Shown here piece after piece: positions 10,619-22,003 of a stretch of DNA of 64,000 bases; position 1 is the first letter of the stretch, and every line of letters begins with the position of its first letter. A program made the translations under genes and the position numbers. Source of the stretch: Eleusine coracana subsp. coracana (Eukaryota > Streptophyta > Magnoliopsida > Poales > Poaceae); contig CM064417.1 of NCBI GenBank assembly GCA_032690845.1, forward strand, positions 33,672,432 to 33,736,431, written 5' to 3'. The notes under the pieces were generated by a model. That model was not told the DNA's origin and made no database searches. It saw only the letters and a list, made by a program, of their open reading frames with translations.

Positions 10619-12484
10619 TGAAAGGATCGAGTGACCGTGGGGGGAGGGGGCGAATTGGGAACTCACAAAATGTACCTAATTCACCAATTCCTAAAATCGA
10701 TCACTCAAACAATTCCTACATAATTCTAGTGGTGATCACACTAACAAGATAACCCTATAAAAGAAAGAACAACCTATGCATACAAGTGGATGACACACAA
10801 GGCCAAGCAACTCCTAAGAAAGCTAGTAATCAAAGACACGCAGAAGCACACAACAAGCTAGTAAAGGAGCCTACTCATGCAAAGCTACTAGATCATCAAG
10901 TACAAGGTAAGCACACAAGCAAGAGTAGCACTACACATACTAGGGTGATCAATCAAGCCAAAACAACTCCTATACATGCTAGTGATCAAGTGAGAGCTAA
11001 GCACTACTAGCAAGTAAAGAAGCCTATCCATGCAAGTCTACAAGGTAATCAACTAGGGCAAGGCAAACACACAAGCATGAATAGCACGTTATGTAAATGC
11101 AGAAAGTAAAGCATCATAGTAAGGAGTAGAGTAAAAGATGGCTCATGATATTTTTTTTTCAAAGGTCTCAAAAGGAAGGCGCCTTTCTCTACTCCTTGTA
11201 GGACCACTGCCGTCGGAGTTCCGATCCCTCCCACCACCAAGTGGAGTTCTCACACACAAGCCCGCAATCACTCCCGGAGTCAAGACACGGTTCCGTCACT
11301 GCTGCCACCAAGGCACAAGCTCGCCTCCCTCAAGATCTTGCCAGACTCCCCGAGCCGACACGGGCGGTCACTATCGATGCCCCTTACAACGGCGGGCTCA
11401 AACCGTAGCCAAACGTGTGACGGCCTTCACAACCAATCATGACAGGCTCGATCACCGACACCTAACTGGTTTAGGTCTCACCATAGACCAAGCGTAACAG
11501 CCTAGATCACACCCTCAAGGACACCCTAGCCTTAAATGTGGATAGATGCTCAAGTTACTCTCACTAGCACTCTCAAGATATCCAATATCCTCTCCAAGTG
11601 CTCCTCTCTTTTCCTCTTGGCTCCCACCAAATGCTCCCAACTATTCCATTGGCCAAGAGAGGTCTCCAAGACCGCAGCAACAAAGTTATATAGGCTTCCA
11701 ACCTCAAACAAGTCGTTGCTCCACGAGATCACCTTTCTGGACACACTGATTGGACTGTCCAGTCACTGTCCAATCAGACCATCCGGTCACTCCTGGAATG
11801 GCTCCCAAAGTCGTTGGCTTCTCTGTGCGCAGATGACCTCGTACTGGCTAGACCGTCCAGTCTCTTCATGTTCGTCGATTCTAGAGAGCTCCAAAAAGGC
11901 TTCACCCACACAGACCGGACCGTCTAGTCTTTGTGGTCTCCAGCGCAAATAGATTCCTCGGAAAGTCTTCTCTCTGATCTGCCTTCTCCTCTGATGACCG
12001 TACAGTCCGGTCTCCACTGACCCCTCTATCTGGTCACTCTGTCCAGAAGCTGAAACACCTTGTCCTCGCTTGACTTCATTTCCCGGTTTCTTCCAACAAC
12101 TCCTAGGCTTCTCCGTTGTCACTTAATGCATGTGATTTCTCTAAGCATCCACGCACATCACCGACTAGCATGACCTAAGAGACATGACTAGGACCACCTT
12201 GATAGTCCGGTTTTTCCTATGGACTCAAGGCCCTAACAACTAGACAAGTGTTTCAAACGCTTGCTCCATAGTTTGTCCTTGGCCTTGATCCATCTCCATC
12301 AACCCTTGGACTCCATCAAGCTCACCAAGCCTCTATGATTCTGGTCATTGTCATCATCCGCCAAGGCATCATCAACGATCATCATTAAGTAGAAAAGGTT
12401 TCCTACATGTATAACACTCATGTTTATCATTCATCACCAAAACATTCATACCATGGGGTGACCTCAATGGTGATGAACCTTACA
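10619..12484 (-). repeat. 3' LTR of element B
   Basis: Starts TGAAAGGATC and ends CCTTACA on the plus strand; direct repeat of 18688-20682, about 130 bp shorter. A cluster of degenerate GACCGGACCGTCCGGTC-like motifs lies at about 11745-12030. Confidence 0.88.
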
Positions 12485-12502
12485 ATCTTCCCCTTTTTGG
12501 TG
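12485..12502 (-). other. Polypurine tract of element B
   Basis: The minus-strand sequence CACCAAAAAGGGGAAGAT directly abuts the TGTAAGG start of the 3' LTR, as expected for the second-strand primer. Confidence 0.7.
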
Positions 12503-13730
12503 ATGGATGACAACGACTACTTATGATGATCCAAAATGAACAAGTTCAAAAAGAATAAGAAGGAAGGGACAAAAGACTCGAACTAAAACGAGGAACCAAG
12601 AGAAAATAAAGGATTGAAAATTACCTTGGTCCTTACCTTGGAAGTAGTACCCCCTTGGAATGTGCTAGGTGTTGAGGGAGAACTACCCAAATATATTGCG
12701 CACTAGAAGTTGAGCTTGAATTGAATTTTGCGCCCATCATGGTGTTGTGGTAGTCGATCTTGTTGATGTAGAGACGCACCATAGACGTAGATGTTCATTG
12801 TTGTTCTCCATGTTGGTGTAGATGTTCATCTTGACATGATCTTCATGTGCACTCCAAGTAAACATGCACCATTGTCTTGATGTTCTTCATTTTGGTCTTC
12901 ATGTACTTCTCTCCCTTTGTGCTATCACTCTTGACTTGGCTTTTGGATCTCCATGTCTTCACGTTCTTCTCCTCCTTTTTGGATCTTCATGTCCTTCTCC
13001 CCCTTTGTCACCTATCACCAAAAACCACAAACAAAACACAAGAGAACCAAGGAGCAAATAATTATTGACAAGAGCTAGGAAACTCCTCCTTTCATTGTGC
13101 TCCTCCTTGGTCATGATAGTGTTCCACCATAGCTCCCCCTTCACACATGACTCAACAAAAATATTTCCTCAAGAATACAATGGTTAGTCATTAGTGTGTT
13201 GGGAATTTATGAGTCACTTGTCTTTGATCCGCACGAGTAGATTTAACCTCGGAGCTTGTTGGAAGACTCAATGGGCATGAAGTTCAATTATCACTATGTG
13301 ATCATCTAGAGGGTCATATACTTACAATATAAAATATGCAACTCCCCCTAAAAACATGCTTGGAAGCATGTAAGGTATCGTGATGCAAAATTGCAAAAAT
13401 GCAAGGAATGCAAATGCAATAAGTATACAAAAGCATGATGTGATGCTAAAGAAAAGAGAGAGAAAGGCTACAAACCAAAGTGCCAACGAGGAGTTTTTCC
13501 CTTCTTGAGCTTACTCACAATGGACCATTCTTCAGAGCCTTGGGCACACCAAGAACCACCTTCCCATGCTTAACCCATGTCCATTGCTATCTCAAGGAGG
13601 TCTGAAGTTGACCTAGCAAAAGAAGAGAAACAAGCACAAAACAAAGGCACAAACAGCAAAACAAACAAACAAAAGCTATACATATTTACAAAAGACAAGC
13701 TTTAGGGTTACTCATGTGAAGTTTAAAAGA
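12503..13730 (-). other. Element B 3' untranslated internal region
   Basis: Between the RNase H end and the polypurine tract I see no supportable coding sequence. The region is low in complexity with repeated 'cttcatgtcttc'-like pyrimidine stretches around 12830-13010. Confidence 0.5.
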
Positions 13731-15330
13731 TCAAGAATATTGAGTTCTCCCCTTAGCTTGTTGAAGGTCTTCTTGTCAAGGGGCTTGGTGAAGATGTCCG
13801 CCAATTGTTCATGAGTCCGCACACTCACCAACTCAATGTTCTTCTTATCAACATGGTCTCTTATGAAATGATGCTAGATTTGAATATCCTTTGCATGACC
13901 ATGATCTCTAGTTTTGAGAGCCATTTTGATGGCCGCCTCACTATCACGATATAGTGGCATTAGAGTGAAGTTGAGGCCATAATCCGAGAGAGTTTGCCTC
14001 ATGTAGAGAAGTTGAGCACAACACGCTCCTACAGCCATATACTCCGCTTTGGTTGTAGATAGAGCCACCAAGTTTTGCTTTTTTGAGCCCCAAGATACAA
14101 TAGATCTTCCAAGAAATTAGCAACCTCCCGATGTGCTCTTCCTATTCACCTTGCAACCCATGAAGTCCGAGTTCGAATACGCAAGTAACTCAAAGCTTGT
14201 TCCTCTAGGATACCATAATCCTATGGTAGGTGTGTACTTGAGGTATCTAAGTATTCTCTTCACGGCCTTCAAGTGTGACTCCTTTGGATTTGCCTGGTAG
14301 CGTCCACACAAGCACACACTGAACATGATGTCCGGCCTTGAGGCGGTGAGATAGAGAAAAGAACCAATCATTGATCTATAGAGCTTGGGGTTCACAAATT
14401 TTCCCTTGACATCATCATCCAAGGGTTTGCTTGTCGCCATAGGTGTGTGCAAGGGCTTGCAATTTTCCATGTTGAATCTCTTGAGAACATCCTTGGTATA
14501 TTTCCCTTGATAGATGAAGTTCCCTTCTCTCAATTGTTTGACTTGAAAATCAAGGAACACTTGCAACTCTCCAATCATTGACATTTGGAATTCCCTTGCC
14601 ATCATCTCCCAAAACTCATCATTTGAACTTCTCATTGGTTGATCCATAGACGATATCATCCATATAGATTTGGCAGACAAAGAGGTCCTTTCCAATATGT
14701 TTTGTAAATAAGGTGATGTCAATACTTCCAATTTTAAAGCCATTCTTGAGAAGAAAGTTCCTTAAATGTTCATACCATGTCCTTGGTGCTTGCTTGAGGC
14801 CATAGAGAGCTTTCTTCAGGTTGTTTCACATAGCCTTTCTCATTGATCTCTCCATTTAAGAATGTACTCTTGACATTCATTTGATAGAGATTGAAGCCAT
14901 TATGTGATGCATAGGCAAGTAAGATCCAAATTGCTTCAAGACGGGCCACAGGAGCAAATGTTTCTTCAAAGTCAATACCCGCCACTTGAGAATAACTCTT
15001 AGCCACTAGGCGAGTCTTGTTTTTGATAATGGCCCCTTTCTCATCTTGTTTGTTCTTGAAGACCCACTTGGTACCAACAACAATATGATTCTTGGGCCTC
15101 TTAATAAGTTTCCATACTTTGCATCTCTTAAAGTTGTTCAACTCTTCTTGCATAGCAATTACCCACTTGTGATCATCCATAGCTTCATCAATGGTTGTGG
15201 GCTCAATTATAGAGAAGAAGGAGAAGTTCTCAATTGCAACATTTGCCTCATCAAGATTTTCTTCATTCACATAGTTGGGCTTGTATTGATTCCTCCTTGT
15301 CCTAACTCCTTGAGATGGACTCTCAATGAT
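13731..15330 (-). pseudogene. Copia reverse transcriptase and RNase H of element B
   Basis: Minus-strand reading: 'HKWVIAMQEELNNF', 'VGTKWVFKNKQDEKG', 'VARLEAIWILLAYAS', 'LYQMNVKSTFLNGE', then after a deletion and frameshift 'KALYGLKQAPRTWYE' and 'QIYMDDIVYGSTN', then 'FLDFQVKQL', 'LYRSMIGSFLYLTASRPDI', RNase H 'STSGGC*FLGRSIVSWGSKK' and 'ALSTTKAEYMAV', ending 'TKPLDKKTF'. The first catalytic Asp of 'QMDVK' is Asn here; the YMDDI box survives in another frame. At least two frameshifts and an internal stop inactivate it. Confidence 0.85.
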
Positions 15331-15740
15331 TAAGTCACATGAATGATCCTTGTTGATAGCTTTGGGTCTAGGGAGAGATTCTTATTGAGTGGGAGGGGTC
15401 TAGGTGAGGTATCTTGTGCATCATGGATTGCTTGCTCTTTTGTGATATGAGTGTCTTGGATTCTTAATGAAGTGGGGGAATCACTCATATGCTTTCTTGT
15501 CTTGGAACTAGAGATTGGAGTGGATGAGGGGGTGTTATATGAAGAGATTGGAGAAGTGGCTTGAGGTGAAGTATGTGGGGAGTCTTGTGGATCACTTCTC
15601 ACTTGGGATTCTTCTTGACTAGGTGGGTGCACTCTCATTGAATCTTGGGATGAGCTAGAAGGTGTATCATTGGCATCTTGGGTTGGTTCTTGCACCTCGG
15701 AGGATGAGGTGGTGGAGTAGAGGGCTCACCAATATCATCA
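15330..15740 (-). pseudogene. Element B spacer between integrase and reverse transcriptase
   Basis: A Ser/Pro/Thr/Gln-rich linker (for example 'TPSSSSQDSMRVHPPSQEES', 'SPISSYNTPSSTPISS') typical of the poorly conserved stretch between integrase and reverse transcriptase in Copia pol. No separate function is implied. Confidence 0.6.
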
Positions 15741-17105
15741 TCATTGTCCTTGTGGGGGTAAAACCTCGCCCACGGGCATGTTCCTCAAAGATTCTCTCAT
15801 TGGTTCATTTCCAATGTTCACTTCATGAAATTCATCTCCCTTTTGAGAACCATTTGACTCATCAAATTGCACATCATAGGATTCTTCCACATAACCTGTG
15901 GCTAAGTTATAGACCCTATATGTCTTAGAAGTCCCTGAGTACCTAGCAAGAATGCATTCATCTGTTCTGCTCTCAAACTTCTCGGGCTTCTTCCTCTTCT
16001 TGAGAATGTAGCATATGCAGCCAAAGACCCAAAAATAGGAAACATTCGGTTTCCATCCAACTAGTAGCTCATAGGGTGTCTTCTTCAATAACCGATGGAG
16101 ATATACACAGTTGGAAGTGTGGCAAGCCATGTTGATTGCTTCAGCACAAAACCTCTCATGAATTCCATACTCATCTAGCATAGCATGAGCAAAAGTGATG
16201 AGTGTCTTATTCTTCCTCTCCACTACTCCATTTTGCTCGGGAGTATATGTAGCAGAGAATTCATGCTTGACTCCCTTCTTGTCACAATACTCCTCCACTA
16301 TTGTATTCTTGAACTCAGTCCCATTGTCACTCCTTATCTTCACAATTTTAGCCTTGAATTCATTCTTTGCTCTCCTTGCAAATTTCCTGAAGATATCACT
16401 TGCTTGAGACTTGTCCACAAGGAAGAAGGTCCAAGTGTATCTTGTGAAGTCATCCACGATCACCAAGCAATAGAGATTGCCTCCTAGACTCTTATAATGT
16501 GTTGGCCCAAACAAGTCCATGTGCAAAAGCTCCAGAGGACGAGATGTTGACATGAAGGATTTGGTGGGGTGAGACGAAGCAACTTGCTTTCCAGCTTGAC
16601 AAGCACTGCACAATCTGTCCTTCTCAAATGTGACATTCTTGATTCCTTCAACTAGATTCCTCTTGACCACTTTTCTGAGCTGATTCATTCCAACATGTGT
16701 CAATATTCTATGCCACAAGCATCCCTTAGTTGCCTTGGTGAATAGGCAAGTACTTGGTGGCATGTTGCTTGATTTGAAGTACATGACATACAAGTTCCCA
16801 TGCCTCACTCTATGAAACACTAGCCCTTTCTTTGCATTTTCGATCATTGCACCATCCTCATCAAATGTGCACTTGAATCCCATGTCACAAAGCTGACCAA
16901 TAGACAAGAGGTTGAAATTGAGGGTTTCCACAAGAAAGATTTTGGAGAGATGGAGGTCTTATGTAATGGCCACCTTGCTTGAGCCTCTAACTCTCCCTTT
17001 TGAGTTGTCCCCAAAAGTCACCTTCTCACTGTCTTCATCTTCATTAATGTTGGTGAATATGGATGGCTTCCTGGTCATATGCTGGGTGCACCCACTATCA
17101 AGTAT
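15741..17105 (-). pseudogene. Copia protease, GAG-pre-integrase and integrase of element B
   Basis: Minus strand starts with aspartic protease 'ILDSGCTQHMT' (about 17095), then 'LNFNLLSIGQLCDMGFKC', the pre-integrase zinc binding region 'LWHRILTHVGMNQL...CSACQAGKQ', and the integrase core with 'LLHMDLFGP', 'IRSDNGTEF' and 'YTPEQNGVVERKNKTL', giving the D, D and E catalytic residues. A stop just before the protease motif ('GGTH*ILDSG') and another near 16950 split the frame, but the 396-residue integrase frame itself (16931-15741) is open. Reaction: insertion of element cDNA into host DNA. Confidence 0.88.
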
Positions 17106-17642
17106 CTAGTGGGTACCTCCACTCTTGTAGTTGACCCTGGTAGTAGCCATAAGACAAGCACTAGAGGAAGACGGGTTAGTATCCAAAGCATTACTTGATT
17201 GACCTTCACTGACCTCATCACGTCGAATGAGACCATCCTCATAATTAGGGATTCTTGCAATCCCTTCATGAAGTCTTCTCCTTATAGTATAGTTGGGGGC
17301 ACGATACCTCCAATGACCATATCCATCCCCCATGTGCACATTATCAAGGTTGATGTAGTAGTGGGGAGGATCATAGAGGCCAGCGACGTGCTCAAGCACG
17401 TGTCCCACTTGTGAGTGGATCACAAGTATCATCTCCATTGCTCTCTCAATTGAGAGCTCATGCCTTCTGTTGACCACCTCCTCAAGCAAGAAACCCCTCT
17501 CAGGAGTTGTGATTTGTAGAAGGCCCTTGTCAATCACTTCATATGGTGGAATCCTCTGTAGTCCTTGAAAAGAGTTTATCCTAAACACAAGATCATAAAT
17601 GCTCAAGAGAGCCTCACAAAGGCCATCATTTGGATTTCTCAC
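17106..17642 (-). pseudogene. Unrecognised open frame between gag and protease of element B
   Basis: A 178-codon frame reading 'MRNPNDGLCEALLSIYDLVF', with 'ERGFLLEEVVNRRHELSIER' and 'PPHYYINLDNVHMGDG', ending 'TTRVNYKSGGTH' directly before the protease motif. I do not recognise the domain. It could be the C-terminal part of gag in this lineage, or an inserted extra sequence. No CCHC zinc knuckle is visible in it. Confidence 0.5.
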
Positions 17643-18660
17643 AAATTCATCAAATTGAAATAAGAGATTCTATTGTTGAGCTCGACGAAGGTGCAAAAGT
17701 CGATCTTGTGACAAAGGAGGCGGAGGCGCCAGAGCCGTAGTGGTGAGATTTATCATCTCAAATGATCGTGTGAGCATTATGGTCGATGCTCCTCTCACAC
17801 CAATGTGTGGTCCACCCGAAGTGTGCTTGGAATAGAACTCGGAATGGCACTTGAGGTAGAGCTTGATGAAGCGGCTAATGAAGAGCTTGATGTAGGTATT
17901 GATCCGAAGGGGTTGTAGAAGTTGTTGCAAGGCAATCTTGTGGAGGGGTCACAGAAGTTTGAGCTCGAAGCTACTTCTTTCCCTTTGCTTAAAGATGCTT
18001 AATTGTTCGCCTTGAATATCTTCTTCCCCATCAAGCTTGCGGTGATCTTCTCATCCTTGAAAAGTACCCCGATCACAACATCAATAGAAAGATTCTTGAC
18101 CATGATGAGATCAAGGGTGATGTAGAGGAGCTTGCTACTAGGGAGCAATGTGAGGATCTTCTCAACAATCAATAACTTGGGAAGCTCAAAAGTAGTTGCT
18201 GTAATTCGGTCCACAATACCTCGCAAGCGAATAAGAGAGTCAAGTAAGTCCTCATTCTCATTAGCATGAAAAGCAAAGAACTCCCAAACAAGTGAGTCAC
18301 TAGCAAGATAAACAAAAGGCTCACAAGCATCATCAGTATTAGTCACGCTAGAAGAGCAAGCAAGATCAAGAGACACATCATTATCATTCATCACAATAGG
18401 CACACTAGCAGAGCAACCTATCAAATTATCATTAGAGGAATCTAGGCACTCACTAGAGCAAGGCACATCCACACAATCATCATTATACATATGATCATTG
18501 GTAAAGATATTGGCAAAGTCCACAAGTGTATCCATCAACTCATCTGGAGTCATGGCATTTAGGTAGTTTTTCAAGCGATCCTTCCATGTATCATGATCCG
18601 GCCCCAAATGGGATGACATCCCAACTCAATGCGGTCACTACTCAAGGAGGTTAAGCCTTA
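17643..18660 (-). pseudogene. Gag-like region of element B
   Basis: The minus-strand frame 18619-17999 reads 'MSSHLGPDHDTWKDRLKNYL', 'TPDELMDTLVDFANIFTND', then an acidic Ser-rich stretch and 'LLDSLIRLRGIVDRITATTFE' and 'FELPKLLIVEKILTLLPSSK', resembling the hydrophobic helices of Copia gag. It starts close to the primer site, the expected place for gag. Frames are broken towards 17640. Assignment is by position and weak similarity. Confidence 0.5.
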
Positions 18661-18671
18661 TAATGAGCACT

Positions 18672-18686
18672 TGGCTCTAATACTAC
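18672..18686 (-). other. Primer binding site of element B
   Basis: Minus-strand AGTATTAGAGCCA beside the LTR matches the Copia consensus TGGTATCAGAGCC (initiator tRNA-Met) apart from C-to-T or G-to-A type changes. Confidence 0.7.
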
Positions 18687-18687
18687 T

Positions 18688-20682
18688 TGAAAGGATCAAG
18701 TGACCGAGACATGGGTGTGAATCAGGAACTCACAAAATGTACTTCATTCACCAATTCCTAAAACCGATCATTCAAACAATTCCTACACAATTCTAGTGGT
18801 ACGTACGGAAACATCCAATCGAGTGCCTAAACTTGGGTGCTCCGATCTTGTTCATGAGGAAGGATCACACTAACAAGATAACCCTATAGAAGAAAGAACA
18901 ACCTATGCATACAAGTGGATCACACACAAGGACAAGCAACTCCTAAGCAACCTAGTAATCAAAGACATGCGGAAGCACACAACAAGCTAGCAAAGGAGCC
19001 TACTCATGCAAAGCTACTAGATCATCAAGTACAAGATAAGCACACAAGCATGAGTAGCACCACACATACTAGGGTGATCAATCAAGCCAAAACAACTCCT
19101 ATACATGCTAGTGATCAAGTGAGAGCTAAGAACTACTAGCTAGAAAGTAAAGAAGCCTATTCATACAAGTCTACAGGGTAATCAACTAGAGCAAGGCAAA
19201 CACACAAGCATGAATAGCACGGTATCTAAATGCGGAAAGTAAAGCATCATAGTAAGGAGTAGAGTAAGAGATGGCTCTTGATATTTTTTCTTGAGGTCTC
19301 GGAAGGATGGCGCCTTCCCTTACTTCTTGTTGGATCACTCCCGCCGGAGTACCGGTCCCTCCTGCCACCAAGTGGAGTTCTCGTATATGAGCCCGCAATC
19401 ACTCCTGGATTGAAGACACGGTTGCATCACCACTGCCACCAACGCACAAGCTCGCCTCCCTCAAGAACTTGTCGGACTCCCCGAGATGACACGGGCGCTC
19501 ACTATCGAGACCCCTTATAACGACGGGCTCAAACCGTGTACAAACATGTGATGGCCTTCACAATAAATCATGATAGGATCGATCACCGACACCTAACCAA
19601 TCTAGAACTCATCATAGACCAAGAGTAACAGCCTAGATCTCACCCTCAAGAACACCCTAGCCTTAGATGTGGATATATGCTCAAGTTACTCTCACTAGCA
19701 CTCTAAAGATATCTAATATCCTCTCCTAGTGCTCCTCTTTTTTCCTCTTGGCTCCCACCTAATGCTCCCAGCTATTCCACTAGCCAAGAGAGGTCTCCAA
19801 AACCCTAGCAACGAAGTTATATAGACTTCCAACCTCAAACTAGTTGTTGCTCCACGAGATCACCTTTCTGGACACACTGACCAGACTGTCCGGTCACTGC
19901 CTGACCGGACCGTCCTGACCGGACCGTCCGGTCACTCCTGGAATGGCTCCCAGAGTCGTTGGCTTCTTTGTGGTCACTGATCGGGCCGTCCGGTCTCTTC
20001 ATGTCTGTTGATTCCAGAGAGCTCCTGAAATGCTTCCTCTCTATCCTATGCTTCACCCACACAGACCGGACCGTCCGATCTATAGACCGAACGGTCCAGT
20101 CTATATGGTCTCCAGCGCAAATAGATTCATCGCAAAGTCTTCTCTATGATCTGCCTTCTCCTCTGATGATCGTACAGTCCGGTCTCCACTAACCCCTCTG
20201 TTTGTTCACTCTGTTCAGAAGCTGAAACTCCTTGTTCTCGCTTGACTTCGTTTCCCGGTTTCTTCTAATAACTCTTTGGCTTCTCCACTGTCATCTAGTG
20301 CCTGTGATTTTTCTGAGCATCCACGCACATCACCGACTAGCATGACCTAAGATATGTGACCTAGATCCCCTTGATAGTCTGGTTTTTCCTATGGACTCAA
20401 GGCCCTAACAACTAGACAAGTATTCCAAACGCTTGCTCCATAGCGTGTCCTTAGCCTTGATCCATCTCCATCAACTCTTGGACTCCATCAAGCTCACCAA
20501 GTCTCCATGCTTGTGGTCATTGTTATCATCCGCCAAGGCAACCATCAACGAAAATCATTAAGTAGAAAAGGTTTCCTACACGTACAACACTCGTGTAGAC
20601 GTTAGTCACATTTCATGTTTGTCATTCATCACCATAACATTCATACCTTGGGGTGACCTCAATGGTCATGAACCTTACACGG
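18688..20682 (-). repeat. 5' LTR of element B
   Basis: Direct repeat of 10619-12484. It has an extra segment near 18815-18865 not in the other copy. The palindromic GACCGGACCGTCCGGTC motif cluster occurs at about 19880-20180. Confidence 0.88.
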
Positions 20683-21942
20683 TATCCTTAAGTTGAGTTC
20701 GTACAGGGTGTTCAAATTCAACCTTGTATGGAGAATCAGAAGGGGCTCAGATCTGCAGATGAAATAGTTGGGTAAGAATCGGTTGGCACAGTAAAAACAC
20801 AAGTACATGAGTAAATTACCATTGTAAAGGATCGGAAAGTTCCTCCATCACGATCAGAAACCATGAGAATCATCTTGTTCAATGTAGGACCATCAAAATC
20901 CTGAATCTGTGGTATCTTGTTGTGCAACTTATTCAGTACGGGGGTATCAACATTATCAAGGAATATAACCTACAGACATGCATGACAGCGTTAGTCATGT
21001 GTAAAGCATACATGCGTATTGAAACTGATCAGCAGATATAGAAGACAATAGATTACCTGCAGCAAAAGATGGCACCCACCAAGTGTAGATATAGTGCCAT
21101 TGCTTGATATAGTCGAACGAACCTTCCTCGCTGACTGAATAATATGCTTTAGAACGTAACCACCCCAATTAAACTTCTCAATCTGATCAGCATTCTTCAG
21201 AACCCCAATAATCTATGTTGCTATGGTCATATTTATATGATGGAGCTAACAAATGACCCATTGCGAAAACCACAAAAGCAATCTTGAAGCGATCAATCTG
21301 CTATCTAGGTGACTTTGCATCTAAAGGTTCTTCTAAGATTGTTTCAATAGATTTGAAGCTCTTGGAGTTAGGGCCTATCATTCCAAGGACAGAACGAAGA
21401 TATTGGGCACCGAATACAGTGATAGGCGCTTTTAGACCTAGGACTTCATTCCCCCACACGGGATTCCAAAGACAGTACCAACATCGTTCTCATGGACAAC
21501 GATCTTATGCAACTCAAAAAGTTCTAGCACAAGGTTATCTGGATCTAATCGAGAAAGCAACCACTTGCTCAGTTTCAGATTTACCATGCTAATACAGGGC
21601 ATGACCAGTAGACCACCGAAACCAGTCTCATGGATCATGTTCTTCTTGAACTCCAAGAACTTAGACACGACAGCGTACAAGGCCTTCGGTGAGTAGCGAC
21701 TGTTGATAGGACTGGAAGCGCTACCATCGTCTGTATCAACATCGGCAGAGGCTATGCGGACTAGAAGAGGTGGAGCAGATGAGGAAGACCGAGCAGGACG
21801 ATTACAGGTGGTGGCGAAAATAGGCATCCAATTGTCCGGTCGCTGATCTTTCTCCTCCGCCACAGCGGCGAAGAAGAATCAGAGCGTATCGAAGGAAGTG
21901 ATTGGGTGGATTTGGTACAAGGTAGAAGGGCGAAGCTATCCA
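20683..21942 (-). pseudogene. Ulp1-like (DUF1985 type) gene relic, N-terminal piece
   Basis: Minus strand: 'SRYSPKALYAVVSKFLEFKK', 'IHETGFGGLLVMPCISMVNL', 'KLSKWLLSRLDPDN', 'VVHENDVGTVFGIPCGG', then in a shifted frame 'EVLGLKAPITVFGAQYLRSV', 'IDRFKIAFVVFAMGHLLAPS', 'EKFNWGGYVLKHIIQSARKV' and 'VIFLDNVDTPVLNKLHNKIP'. These are the standard blocks of the N-terminal region of grass transposon-type Ulp1 proteins. A TAG and several shifts break it. An ATG on the minus strand at about 21942 may be the old start. The remaining parts lie at 10037-10618 and 2090-3300. Confidence 0.75.
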
Positions 21943-22003
21943 TAGATGTCAATGGAGGTAGGTTAGTGAAATTAATGAGGTGGGTGGCTGTAGCGAACTT
22001 CAA

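Larger units (their letters stand above)
10619..20682 (-). mobile_element. SIRE/Opie-like Copia LTR retrotransposon (element B)
   Basis: Element lies on the minus strand: 5' LTR 18688-20682, 3' LTR 10619-12484, each TG..CA bounded in both readings. The minus-strand primer site next to 18687 reads AGTATTAGAGCCA, a decayed initiator tRNA-Met site; the polypurine tract AAAAAGGGGAAGAT borders the 3' LTR. Internal order is gag-like, protease, integrase, reverse transcriptase, RNase H: Copia order. Pol resembles the SIRE/Maximus/Opie lineage. Flanks are AGGTA (10614-10618) and CGGTA (20683-20687), a 5-bp target duplication with one change. Inserted into the Ulp1 relic. Multiple frameshifts make it inactive. 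Confidence 0.88.
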
